This document shows positions 8,372 through 16,686 of a stretch of 64,000 nt of DNA, piece after piece. Position numbers and translations under genes: made by a program. Position 1 is the first letter of the stretch. Each line of letters starts with the position of its first letter. The notes beneath the pieces were generated by a model. That model searched no databases. It was not told the DNA's origin and saw only the letters and a program-made list of their open reading frames with translations. The stretch covers positions 1-64,000 of the forward strand of contig JAWUXZ010000027.1 of assembly GCA_034111085.1 (NCBI GenBank), read 5' to 3'. The DNA comes from Dinoroseobacter sp034111085. GTDB lineage: Bacteria > Pseudomonadota > Alphaproteobacteria > Rhodobacterales > Rhodobacteraceae.

Positions 8372-10360
8372 CTATGCCCTCGCCTCATAGTAGCCATACC
8401 CATGTGCGCCATAAGTTCCTGACAGACCGTACCGCTTCATGCCTTTTCCATCAATCTGGCTCAGGATTAGGCCATCCACAGCGAGCCCAGCACTTCCCAG
8501 TTGCGATAATCCTTCATTGACCTGAGCCGAGCCGGTTTGATCCCATTTGACAACATATAAAATCGCATCCGCATGCCGCCCAATCACCCGCGCGTCGGGG
8601 ACCGCAAGGACTGGCGGCGTATCAATAACAACGTGATCATATGCCTCGCGCAGGCTCGCAATAAGTTCGCCAAACTGCGCGGATTCGAAGATATCCGCAG
8701 CGTTCATTGACGACGGCTCTCCAACTAACACATCGATGCCGAGGCCTGCGTCAGTATGGACAAGCTCTTCGAGAGGTGTCCGGCCGGTTAAAGCTGTCAA
8801 GACGCCCGCGCGCCCTTTGACTTCAAAATAGTTGTCAAATACGCGCCGGCGGACATCGCCTTCAACAAGCAAGACACGACGGCCCAATGCTGCAAGATTG
8901 CTGGCAAGCGCAATTGATTGGGTTGTCTTACCTTCCGATGGCACCGATGAGGTCAACACGATTACTCTTGGCGGATCGGCCAAATTCGTTGCCAGAAGCG
9001 ACGTCCGCATGTTCCGAATTGCCTCTCCAAAGGCGGACGAGTCTTTTCGACGAAGCAGTTTTACCAAAGCTTTGCGGCTCCGACGTCGCGCCTTTGGGAT
9101 CTGACCAAGGACGCTTACGCCAGTCTCAATCTCCAATTGCAGACCGCTTCGATATCCGTTCTGATTTCTCTCACGGACCAGCGTCCAAACGGCACCAATA
9201 AGCCCTCCCAAAACAATACAGAGCAGAATGATGAGGCCATGACGCGGTGAGGCGCTCTGACGTGGCGCAACCGCTTTGGATAGGATCCGGCTATCGGGGC
9301 GCTGAATACCTTCTTGGACGCTCGTTTCCTTGAAGCGGTTCAAGAAATAGGCATATTGCGCGCGCGTCGCCTCGGCCTCACGCTCTAGCTGTTCCAACCG
9401 GATGAGATCTTGCGACTGAGCGGAAATCTGGCTCTCAAGCCGTTGCTGGCCGTCCTCTAGCGAGGCGAGTTGGCGCTGCGCACGTGATTGAGCTGGTGCA
9501 TTTTCGCCTAGCGCGTCCCGTGCTTGTGAAATCCGGTGGCGTTGCGCCTTTAGCTGTCGTTGCAGATCCAGAAGCGCCTCCGCACTCACGAGATCCGTCT
9601 GACCGATGAAGTCTTTGACGGAAGTTTCTGCGGCCTCAAGTTCGGCTTGCAGCTCAGTCAAACTCGTCCCAAGCCATTGCGTTGCCTGTCGTGTTGCATC
9701 GAGCTTAACATCCTGCTGATCCTGAATATAGATCTCCGCGAGAGCATCAGAAATTCTGACGGAAAGGTCAGGATCTTCAGTTTCCACAGAGACCTCGAAG
9801 ACGAGGCTTTGCGGGATGTTTCGGACATCCAGACGATCAAAAAGCGCGTCGACTGCCGTTTGGCGAGCGGCGAGCGGCGTAGTCACACTAATCGAAGTTT
9901 CTGGGAGGGGTCTGGTCCAGCCCCACCAAGCCTGCGGGAAAAGCGGCGCGCGCAAATCGTCGCTAAAGTCAGGCACCGTTTCCAGCGAAAGAGCGTCAAC
10001 CACGCGACCCAATAGGGAATGCGACCGCAAGATTTGCACCTGCGTATTTACATCGGTCGCGTCCCCCGAAAGCCCGGAAAGGACACCTTCAACATCCAGA
10101 ATTTGGGCAGACCTCGTGTCGAGAACGATCGATGTGGTCGCAACGTAAGTCGGAACCGCTATGCGGAAGGCATACAACGCCCCTAGGCCGGAAACTATGG
10201 CGACACTGAGTAGTATTCGAAGTTTCCCGCGCCAAAGCACCGAAAGCAAAGCGCCAAGATCTAGGCGTTCTTCCACCTCGGACCCTGCTTCGTGACGTTG
10301 TGATTGCGCCATTTTTCGAGGCTCGAAAGGCGGCGCGGCTAAGGCGAGGTTTGCTGGCAA
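8372..10360 (-). CDS. Wzc/ExoP-type tyrosine autokinase and chain-length regulator
   Basis: Inner-membrane copolymerase that sets polysaccharide chain length and drives export with a Wza channel. The 662-residue protein has an N-terminal Wzz domain between two membrane segments (about 48-66, and GLIILLCIVLGGLIGAVW later), a periplasmic coiled coil, and a C-terminal BY-kinase with Walker A PSEGKTT (Lys478), Walker B-like VIDTPPV, and a Tyr-rich tail (YGLSGTYGAHGYGYYEARA) as expected for autophosphorylation. The Walker A' motif reads VLLVEGDVRR, with Glu where Asp is usual. I chose the TTG at 10360 because AAGGAG lies 7 bases upstream; the in-frame ATG at 10312 lacks such a site. It is divergent from the sulfotransferase gene at 10510. 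The 151-base gap to 8221 holds only the hairpin described. Confidence 0.9.
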   Translation of the reverse strand: MPANLALAAPPFEPRKMAQSQRHEAGSEVEERLDLGALLSVLWRGKLRILLSVAIVSGLGALYAFRIAVPTYVATTSIVLDTRSAQILDVEGVLSGLSGDATDVNTQVQILRSHSLLGRVVDALSLETVPDFSDDLRAPLFPQAWWGWTRPLPETSISVTTPLAARQTAVDALFDRLDVRNIPQSLVFEVSVETEDPDLSVRISDALAEIYIQDQQDVKLDATRQATQWLGTSLTELQAELEAAETSVKDFIGQTDLVSAEALLDLQRQLKAQRHRISQARDALGENAPAQSRAQRQLASLEDGQQRLESQISAQSQDLIRLEQLEREAEATRAQYAYFLNRFKETSVQEGIQRPDSRILSKAVAPRQSASPRHGLIILLCIVLGGLIGAVWTLVRERNQNGYRSGLQLEIETGVSVLGQIPKARRRSRKALVKLLRRKDSSAFGEAIRNMRTSLLATNLADPPRVIVLTSSVPSEGKTTQSIALASNLAALGRRVLLVEGDVRRRVFDNYFEVKGRAGVLTALTGRTPLEELVHTDAGLGIDVLVGEPSSMNAADIFESAQFGELIASLREAYDHVVIDTPPVLAVPDARVIGRHADAILYVVKWDQTGSAQVNEGLSQLGSAGLAVDGLILSQIDGKGMKRYGLSGTYGAHGYGYYEARA

Positions 10361-10367
10361 GCGAGCG

Positions 10368-10373
10368 CTCCTT
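10368..10373 (-). promoter_or_regulatory. Shine-Dalgarno AAGGAG deciding a TTG start
   Basis: AAGGAG on the minus strand, 7 bases before the TTG at 10360, selects TTG over the ATG 48 bases further into the Wzc-type gene. Confidence 0.6.
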
Positions 10374-10509
10374 TTTTGGACATTTGTTTAGCCACTGTCT
10401 GCGCCCGAAATTAAGAAATCATGAGCCTCTGGTTGAAATTTCGTTCATTTTTTATTCACACGCCTCTGTCCTAATTCCAAAGTGCGAACGGGGTGGAAGC
10501 TGGGTAATA

Positions 10510-11514
10510 ATGAAGGAGGCATGCATTCAATCTTTGAAAAGCCACGCTCGACCAAGGTTTATTGTGATCTACATTGGCGGCCTTGGGCGTAGCGGATCAA
10601 CGCTTTTGGCGGAGCTTTTGGCAACCCTCCCGGGATTCGTATCGGTTGGTGAATTGCCCACACTTTGGCGGCATGGATGGCGGGATAATTGGCAATCCTC
10701 AGACGGGCATCAATTTTCGACATCACCTGTTTGGAAGGCCCTACTTTTGCGCTTGCAACGAGAGAACAACGGCTTTCGCCCTGAGTTGGCGATGCAGCTT
10801 TGTGAAGATATTGCCAAGGACCGTCACATGTTCGCTTGGCGCGCCGGAAAATTCGGTGGCGCTAAGAATGATATGCAATCCGAATATACGGAGCATTTTG
10901 CAAAAGTTTATCGCATTCTAGCAGATGAGACCAATGCGCGGGTCATTGTCGATTCCGGTAAGGTCCCCTTTCATGCTTCACTCATGTCTGGCGATCCAGA
11001 TCTTGACTTTCGATCCATACATTTGGTTCGGGACCCTAGGGCTGTTGCGTTTTCCCGAATGCGAAGAAAGGTTAACAGAAACACTAAATCAACCCTTCCC
11101 ATATTGATGGTTCGACAAGGGCCCGTGCGGATTGCATTGCGGTGGAACTGGCAGAACATCCTAATGAACAGGTTACAGCTATCTCGAAAATCAGGAATCC
11201 GTCTGCACTACGAGGCTTTGGCCAACAATCCGGCGGGTGAAATCGCGCGAGCGTTATCTGAGTTGGATGTTCCATATAGTCAGGATGCGCTCAATGCGTT
11301 GCGATCCAGAACTTTCGTCAAGCGGCCTGGCATCGCGTTCTCAGGAAACTCTTCTCGATTCGACCTCGAAGAAACATCAATCAAGCTTGATGATGCCTGG
11401 CGGGGCGCGCTTCCATGGTGTTCCTACGCTGTTGTATCCGCGCTGACCTACCCCGTGCGGTGCTGGCTTAACCCTGTTAGGTCACCAAAGTGCAGCACAC
11501 GCACCAACGCCTGA
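10510..11514 (+). CDS. Sulfotransferase family protein (paralogue 1)
   Basis: Predicted to move a sulfonate group from PAPS to an acceptor, probably a surface polysaccharide given the neighbours. The 5'-phosphosulfate loop GGLGRSGSTLL lies at residues 23-33 and the 3'-phosphate motif LVRDPRAVAFSR at about 172-183 (RDP at 174-176). Other shared family segments are DSGKVPFHASL and a C-terminal GIAFSGNSSRF. I start at the ATG at 10510 (334 residues); the open frame extends upstream but without family-like sequence. It closely resembles the gene at 15766-16665, with the same motif order. It is divergent from the Wzc gene, and its end overlaps the convergent glycosyltransferase by 67 bases. The acceptor is unknown. 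Confidence 0.82.
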   Translation: MKEACIQSLKSHARPRFIVIYIGGLGRSGSTLLAELLATLPGFVSVGELPTLWRHGWRDNWQSSDGHQFSTSPVWKALLLRLQRENNGFRPELAMQLCEDIAKDRHMFAWRAGKFGGAKNDMQSEYTEHFAKVYRILADETNARVIVDSGKVPFHASLMSGDPDLDFRSIHLVRDPRAVAFSRMRRKVNRNTKSTLPILMVRQGPVRIALRWNWQNILMNRLQLSRKSGIRLHYEALANNPAGEIARALSELDVPYSQDALNALRSRTFVKRPGIAFSGNSSRFDLEETSIKLDDAWRGALPWCSYAVVSALTYPVRCWLNPVRSPKCSTRTNA

Positions 11515-12629
11515 GAGAAAAATCGGCTACGGTCCTTTGCCATTGGTGCCAGCCTTGTGCGCACCAATGCTGGATAGGTCCGGCGCATCGCTTTTGTTAA
11601 GGCATCTGCATCGTCCAAACCAAAGTAGATCGTTTTTGTTCCAGCTTGCTCACGGTGAATCGCAAGGTCAGAAAGGATCATCGGTATCCCATACGCGATC
11701 GCCTCCTCTACGGTAGAAGACCTACCCTCAAATCTAGATGGGTTAACTAGACATCCGCTCGATTGCAGTAACGCGAGGAAATCGCGGGGCGGTACGTTCC
11801 CAAAACAGCGCAGCTTTCCCGAGGATTGCAGTCGGGATATTCGATCCAACAATGCGTTTGATTGCCGGTCGTTTGACCTCTTTGGAAGCTCTCCCGTCAT
11901 CACCAGGCATCCTGCCCAATTCTCTTGACAAAGCACCTCGAGAGCGCTGACAGCGACGCTGTGATTTTTATGTGCCCAAAACTGATTGGGTAAGAAGAGG
12001 AAGCCCGGCTCCAAGCGATAGCGCTTAAGAACATCAAAGACATCGGCCCGCGAGAGCGGTTCAATCGAGGGCGTAAATGGAACGATATTCACCTTATGCT
12101 CAAACTGGCGACCATAATATTTCATGAACATTTGCTCCGCATCAGCGCTTGAAAGCATCAATCTGTCACTCGAACGGATGCAAAGACGGTAAGACACCTC
12201 TCGAAGTAGCCGTTGGCGGGTTGAGAAAAACCTAGGCAACGCGCGATGCTGGAGGTCTGGCAGCCATGTGACGACCTTTTGGCTTGATAATTTGCCGAGA
12301 TAGATAGTTGGAGAGAACACCACAGTCAGACCAAGAGCGCGAAACTTGTCTGAAACTACGGGGATTTGGCCGAGTAATAGTAGCTGCGACAAGCCAGATA
12401 GCGTGCGCAATTTCATTAGCTCGGGGCAGGCGACCAGTGCCACACGCTGGTCCTGATCAAAGTCGGTAAATTCGGGTGGCACCTGTTCAGACGCAAACAG
12501 AATACTGATTTTGTGATTGTTTGATGAGCTCTTCTGGCTGTCAAGATAGCTGGAAACCAGGTTGAACAGATAGGTTTGCCCTCCCATCCACTTGCTCTCT
12601 AAAGGCAGGATAAAACCGACATGGGTCAA
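11448..12629 (-). CDS. GT4-family glycosyltransferase
   Basis: Retaining glycosyltransferase of the GT1/GT4 (GT-B fold) type that would add a sugar to a lipid-linked polysaccharide repeat unit. The N-terminal half carries the acceptor-side motif WMGGQTYLFNLVSSY, and the C-terminal half has FLFLPNQFWAHKNH and the nucleotide-sugar motif NPSRFEGRSSTVEEAIAYG with the expected Glu pair. I place the start at the TTG at 12629 (MTHVGFILPLE), supported by AAAGGAA upstream. The open frame runs 78 residues further, but that part overlaps the epimerase gene in another frame and is Arg-rich and unlike the family. This gives 393 residues. The start overlaps the epimerase end by 89 bases. Confidence 0.82.
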   Translation of the reverse strand: MTHVGFILPLESKWMGGQTYLFNLVSSYLDSQKSSSNNHKISILFASEQVPPEFTDFDQDQRVALVACPELMKLRTLSGLSQLLLLGQIPVVSDKFRALGLTVVFSPTIYLGKLSSQKVVTWLPDLQHRALPRFFSTRQRLLREVSYRLCIRSSDRLMLSSADAEQMFMKYYGRQFEHKVNIVPFTPSIEPLSRADVFDVLKRYRLEPGFLFLPNQFWAHKNHSVAVSALEVLCQENWAGCLVMTGELPKRSNDRQSNALLDRISRLQSSGKLRCFGNVPPRDFLALLQSSGCLVNPSRFEGRSSTVEEAIAYGIPMILSDLAIHREQAGTKTIYFGLDDADALTKAMRRTYPALVRTRLAPMAKDRSRFFSQALVRVLHFGDLTGLSQHRTG

Positions 12630-13626
12630 TTTGAATTTCCTTTCTACACCAAGTTGCGGTGTCTTTAAGATCGGCAGGAAACGGGCGAGCTGGCGACATC
12701 TCCAGATCGCAAAGCCGCTTCGTCGCGCCAATAAGCGAGGAGGGATCGCCAACCCTTCGTTCGTGCGAAAAGCACAATCGGGGCATCCGGGCGTCCGGCG
12801 GAACAAAGGCCGCGCAGAAGGCCCTGACCGCAGATGCGACGCTGACCCCATGTCCAGACGCAATGTTCACGGGTCGCATTGGCGCATCAAATGCTTTTGT
12901 AGACCGCGCGAGGCCAATCAGCGTCCGTGCAACGTCAGTAACGTGGCACCAATCCCTCACCTCTTCGCCGGTGCCCATCAAGCGAACGGTCTCGGAGTTC
13001 TCGAAGATCTTTTGGGTGATGTCCCAGAATAGCTGCTTTCGCAGTCCCGGTCCGTAGGCTGAGAATATGCGTGCGGGCAAAACCCTAAGACCACTGGTCT
13101 GTGTTTCACATTGTCCGAGGTCTTCAACGATTTTCTTGTGCCATCCATAAGGAGAGGTCGGTTTACAGGGGCTGTCCTCGGCGATCGGGCCCTCGAGCCC
13201 AGCTCCATAAACGGCGGCGGAGGACGCCAGCACCACCCGAGCATGCGGCGCATGCCTCCCAAGCCAGTGAAACAGACAGGCGGAACCATCGACCGTTTTC
13301 TGGAAATCTTGCCCGGGACCGTCGAATGATTGTCCGACCGATGCGCCCGCTGCAAGATGAATGACGTGGGTTGGCGGCCCTGAGGAAGCCGCAAGTCGGT
13401 TTAGGGTGATCGGGGATATACTGCCAGGCAGGGCGACGTCCAAAGCCGTTCTGAACAACGAGTTCGAACTCTCCAGACCGCGACCAATTCCCGAGATATG
13501 TAATTGCCTCGGCTGCCTTCGGGCTTCCATGAGAACAGCCCGACCAATAAAGCCTGCGACGCCCGTGATCCACAACCGGTCGGGTCCTGAGCTTGTATCA
13601 GCTATGCAGCGCATTCGGTTACCCAC
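12541..13626 (-). CDS. NAD-dependent epimerase/dehydratase (extended SDR)
   Basis: Nucleotide-sugar epimerase or dehydratase, probably supplying a precursor for the polysaccharide. The Rossmann motif is TGVAGFIG near residue 20, the active-site pair is YGWHK (Tyr-x3-Lys) with an upstream SSAAVYG serine, and REDWCHV-type substrate-domain sequence appears as VRDWCHVTDVA. The likely start is GTG at 13626, with GAGG 10 bases upstream; an ATG at 13614 is the alternative. Either start lies within or next to the end of the preceding sulfotransferase gene. The last 30 codons overlap the glycosyltransferase start. Sugar specificity cannot be read from sequence. Confidence 0.82.
   Translation of the reverse strand: MGNRMRCIADTSSGPDRLWITGVAGFIGRAVLMEARRQPRQLHISGIGRGLESSNSLFRTALDVALPGSISPITLNRLAASSGPPTHVIHLAAGASVGQSFDGPGQDFQKTVDGSACLFHWLGRHAPHARVVLASSAAVYGAGLEGPIAEDSPCKPTSPYGWHKKIVEDLGQCETQTSGLRVLPARIFSAYGPGLRKQLFWDITQKIFENSETVRLMGTGEEVRDWCHVTDVARTLIGLARSTKAFDAPMRPVNIASGHGVSVASAVRAFCAAFVPPDARMPRLCFSHERRVGDPSSLIGATKRLCDLEMSPARPFPADLKDTATWCRKEIQIDPCRFYPAFREQVDGRANLSVQPGFQLS
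12637..12643 (-). promoter_or_regulatory. Shine-Dalgarno AAAGGAA deciding a TTG start
   Basis: Minus-strand AAAGGAA places AGGA 8 bases before the TTG at 12629 and fixes the glycosyltransferase start inside the 3' end of the epimerase gene. Confidence 0.55.
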
Positions 13627-14303
13627 ACTGCGTTGACCTCATGGCCAGGTGCCTCCAGCGCGTTGCAGCCACTACGTTGAGCTGCCTCCCTCGCTTTTTG
13701 CAAAAAGCAGGACATCCAATCCCCAACGATGCTTTTGGACAAGAAGAGGTCTGGCTTCGCATCTACAGGCGATCTGCCGCCTGTTCGCATTGCGAATGAG
13801 CAGCGCTTGATTGTCTGGGAGGTATCGCCATTGGGCTCAATTTCTCGATCAAGACCGTCCCTAGCTCGATCTAGGGAAGTTGCCTGTACCCTCCGCAAAT
13901 TCTCATAGTGAACGGATCGAAGACCGTTCTGACCCTTCCATTGCGAACTGAATTCAGCCCAAGAAGGCTTGGGAAAGGTGGGGTTTGTGAAGCACGGCTC
14001 AATGAACCTCGATAGAATACCTCGCAGGCCATCTGTTTGACGTACGGCGCATGGCGCAAATCGCTTTGTCATGGGGTGGGTCCGCGGTTCTTTACAGAAA
14101 TAGGCATGATGATGAAGCGAAGCCAATTCATCCTGACCATCTCGAAAGACCACGGTAGACATGCTAGTTAGGAAAGTTGGCAGTTGACCTAGCCATATAC
14201 CGCCTGATTTCGGAAACTCTGTCAGCATGACCGAGACGACGCTGGGCCACCAAGGTGCATCCGTTCCTTGCTTTGGGAAGTTCTCAAACTGAGGACGTCG
14301 CAT
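13602..14303 (-). CDS. Sulfotransferase with an apparent internal deletion
   Basis: Sulfotransfer_1-type protein of 233 residues. The 5'-phosphosulfate motif TEFPKSGGIWLGQ is intact, as are the 3' motif FRDGQDELAS, the middle segment PSWAEFSSQWKG, HYENLRR and the C-terminal SIVGDWMSCF (family consensus KGxxGDWxxxF). However, the first two motifs are only about ten residues apart. The family normally has roughly 40 more residues there, including a conserved MHGHY-like segment, which is absent in all frames of this stretch. The ATG at 14303 begins 2 bases after the upstream polymerase stop. The gene may be decaying or may encode a variant; the reading frame itself is open throughout. Confidence 0.65.
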   Translation of the reverse strand: MRRPQFENFPKQGTDAPWWPSVVSVMLTEFPKSGGIWLGQLPTFLTSMSTVVFRDGQDELASLHHHAYFCKEPRTHPMTKRFAPCAVRQTDGLRGILSRFIEPCFTNPTFPKPSWAEFSSQWKGQNGLRSVHYENLRRVQATSLDRARDGLDREIEPNGDTSQTIKRCSFAMRTGGRSPVDAKPDLFLSKSIVGDWMSCFLQKAREAAQRSGCNALEAPGHEVNAVWVTECAA

Positions 14304-14305
14304 TC

Positions 14306-15766
14306 TCAGAGGCCTCGCTGAACACATTGGCGTCGCCGAAACCAAGGCACGAACTGTTGGGTTCGCATTGACTTGCGCGAATTTTCGAGCATCGTAAGTG
14401 GCAAGCTGAGGATTGCTGTCAGAAGCAGAACTTTGACTGTGTGCTCCAAACCATACCATAGCATTCGGAAGCAAACCGTAAACATAACTAACGAAATCAA
14501 AGCGCTGGCATAGCCTCGTCCGTCGAAAAGAAACGATCGAAGGGCGTGGATGGCGCGATTTATGCCCCAAACAACTGCGACCAGTGCCGCGGCAACCCCA
14601 AACCCTAGGTAGTTCAAAAACGGCTCAAACAGGTAATATTCCCCTCCAATGAGGTGCGTGTGTGCAGCAGCAATGTCGTAGGCCCGATCCGGGCGGTCCA
14701 AACCGAAAATTTGTGGGGGCAACCTTTCAATCAGGTTCAAATAGGTCTGGCCAAGTTGAAGTTGCACGGTGCCGTCTCTTACGGCGTTCAGACCGAAAAC
14801 GTAGGTGTTAGACACGTTCTCGACCCCACCGGGCCAGCTTATGAAGTCCCGCGACAGATAGGCGAGCAGACCAACAAGCGTGCGAAAATACCCCACCAGT
14901 GCAAGCGCGGTGACGGCAGCTAGCACGAAGACCAAACGGACCAGGCCATGCAATCGGTGCGCAAAAAGCAGATAGATCAACAATAGAAGGCCAACGACCT
15001 CTATTCGACTTGCCGCCAGAATTTGCCAACTGGCAATCGAAGTGGCCAAAAGCGCAAAGCCAACTGTGCAGACTCGCCTCATGCCTAGGCTAAGATCTTG
15101 AGCGCCTTGCACACCGATCAAGGCCATCGCGCTGAGCGCCCCGAAGATCATCACAAGCCCGGAAGCCGCATTGAGGGTATCGTCTCGCTCGCCCTTCAAA
15201 TCACGGTAGCTGACCTGCCCCAGCTGCAACGTCTCAAATGGAGCGTCGATCAGATTGACAGCAAAGAAACATACCGCCGCGCTCAAAAACAAAACCACAG
15301 CAGTGCCGCCAGACAGCGCAACGTTCCGCCGCAAAAGCACCGCACGCGCAGGTAAAGATATCTGTCGCACGGACAGGCAAAGCGCCAGAAAGAGCGTACC
15401 AGACGCACCAATTAAGGATGGCACCGTTATGGCTTGGATCGATTGGTGTGCCCGTGATCCTGTCGCAAATGCAGGAAACCCCAGAACGTCGAGGGTCAGT
15501 AGCGGCACTAGAACCGGATATGCGGCAAGCAGGACAATCCAAGTGGCTGGGCTGAGGTCATTGGCGCCGCGTGCAAACAACACCAAACCCGCCGAAAATA
15601 TCATAGCGATCGAGGCATACCGGGCCTCTGCCGGGATAGGCGCGCCCGCCATCCAGAAAAGAGACAGCAAGATTATAAAAGCCAAGATAGCAGCCGACCA
15701 ACTCAGCCGCGCGATACTGATCCCGAAATCCAGAATACCGGTTTGTGGCGCAGGTACCGACTGCAT
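14306..15766 (-). CDS. Wzy-like polysaccharide polymerase (multi-pass membrane protein)
   Basis: A 486-residue inner-membrane protein with around ten or more hydrophobic segments and a larger polar loop containing DRPDRAYDIAAAHTHLIGGEYYL. This resembles oligosaccharide repeat-unit polymerases, in which a His-containing periplasmic loop precedes the last membrane segments. Its position among glycosyltransferase, epimerase and sulfotransferase genes supports a polymerase role over other polytopic functions. I start at the ATG at 15766 because it overlaps the upstream stop as TAATG, a coupled start; an in-frame start at 15832 would overlap the sulfotransferase gene. Wzy proteins diverge quickly, so the assignment is by topology and context. 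Confidence 0.7.
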   Translation of the reverse strand: MQSVPAPQTGILDFGISIARLSWSAAILAFIILLSLFWMAGAPIPAEARYASIAMIFSAGLVLFARGANDLSPATWIVLLAAYPVLVPLLTLDVLGFPAFATGSRAHQSIQAITVPSLIGASGTLFLALCLSVRQISLPARAVLLRRNVALSGGTAVVLFLSAAVCFFAVNLIDAPFETLQLGQVSYRDLKGERDDTLNAASGLVMIFGALSAMALIGVQGAQDLSLGMRRVCTVGFALLATSIASWQILAASRIEVVGLLLLIYLLFAHRLHGLVRLVFVLAAVTALALVGYFRTLVGLLAYLSRDFISWPGGVENVSNTYVFGLNAVRDGTVQLQLGQTYLNLIERLPPQIFGLDRPDRAYDIAAAHTHLIGGEYYLFEPFLNYLGFGVAAALVAVVWGINRAIHALRSFLFDGRGYASALISLVMFTVCFRMLWYGLEHTVKVLLLTAILSLPLTMLENSRKSMRTQQFVPWFRRRQCVQRGL

Positions 15767-16665
15767 TAAGTGCCTGCCCCGCTCACTGCTCGGACAAGCG
15801 CTTTGTTGTACCAAGGCATATTGGCGCGCCATCTGTCGTCACTGGTGATCCGCGTCATGCTAGCCGACAATCGGTTGGGGTTGCCGGAAAATGCCAGGCC
15901 GGGCCTGCGTATGAACTGAGCGGACATAAGCCGATCAAGATCAGGATCCTTAATCGGCAGATCAAGTGCGTCGCGAACTGCGCGCAGAGAATGCGCCGGG
16001 GACTTGCAAAAAGCCTCGTAGGATAAAGTAGCAAACTCACCGTGAGCAGAAAGGGTTTGAACCTCGTGCTGGCGCCGCGCCCAACGCAACGCAGTCATGA
16101 GTGGCGAGAACCTTCGCATCTGCCTGACCTGCCCTGACCGCCCGATGGTTGGCTTGGTCCGGCTGCGGGCGAATGCAACCGCGCAGGGATCACGTACAAG
16201 ATGCAGCATACGAAAATCGATGCCCGTCGCCGGCTGCATCATCGCCGCGTGGAATGGCACCTTCCCGGTATCTACGATAACTTTGGCGTTCGTCGCATCC
16301 GCTAGTGTTTGGAAGATAACCTCAAACTCAGCCCGGTATGCCAATGCGGCCCCGCTAATACCATCCGGCGCTTTGCGAACCAGCTTGCGGCGGTCCTTGC
16401 GTAAATCATCCGCTCGGGTGGCGCGCTCGCGCAAGGTAGTGCCTGGCTCGGAGGCCTCAACGGCTGCGACAACGCGTTGCCAAACCGGATGATCCCAAAA
16501 CAGGGGCCCATCCCCACAGCGCCAGTTTTCGTCAGCACCACGCCCCCAAATGTGATGTAACTCGCCAACGGCGGTCACCCCGTCGAATGTGTCGAGCACA
16601 TCGCCCAGCAAGGTAGACCCACTTCGGCCCATCCCTGCGATGAACAGCACGATCGGACGCGGCAT
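15766..16665 (-). CDS. Sulfotransferase family protein (paralogue 2)
   Basis: PAPS-dependent sulfotransferase of 299 residues, with the phosphosulfate loop GMGRSGSTLLG at residues 11-21, the 3'-phosphate motif LVRDPCAVAFARSR in the middle, DTGKVPFHAAMM before it and GLAFSGNPNRLS near the end. It shares these blocks in the same order with the gene at 10510-11514. The ATG at 16665 is preferred to the TTG immediately before it. It leads a minus-strand run of five overlapping or abutting genes (this one, polymerase, short sulfotransferase, epimerase, glycosyltransferase). Only 21 bases separate it from the dehalogenase gene upstream, so read-through from that operon is possible. Confidence 0.83.
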   Translation of the reverse strand: MPRPIVLFIAGMGRSGSTLLGDVLDTFDGVTAVGELHHIWGRGADENWRCGDGPLFWDHPVWQRVVAAVEASEPGTTLRERATRADDLRKDRRKLVRKAPDGISGAALAYRAEFEVIFQTLADATNAKVIVDTGKVPFHAAMMQPATGIDFRMLHLVRDPCAVAFARSRTKPTIGRSGQVRQMRRFSPLMTALRWARRQHEVQTLSAHGEFATLSYEAFCKSPAHSLRAVRDALDLPIKDPDLDRLMSAQFIRRPGLAFSGNPNRLSASMTRITSDDRWRANMPWYNKALVRAVSGAGT

Positions 16666-16686
16666 CAAAGCAGCCCCGTGAGGGGG

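Noticed and set aside
12629..12863. 78-residue N-terminal extension of the glycosyltransferase
   Set aside because: Arg/Ser-rich, overlaps the epimerase in another frame, and a ribosome site marks TTG 12629.
13871..14059. Frameshifted second part of the short sulfotransferase in another frame
   Set aside because: Motifs before and after this stretch are in one frame, and the alternative frame has no better family match; an in-frame deletion nearer the N-terminus explains the short length.
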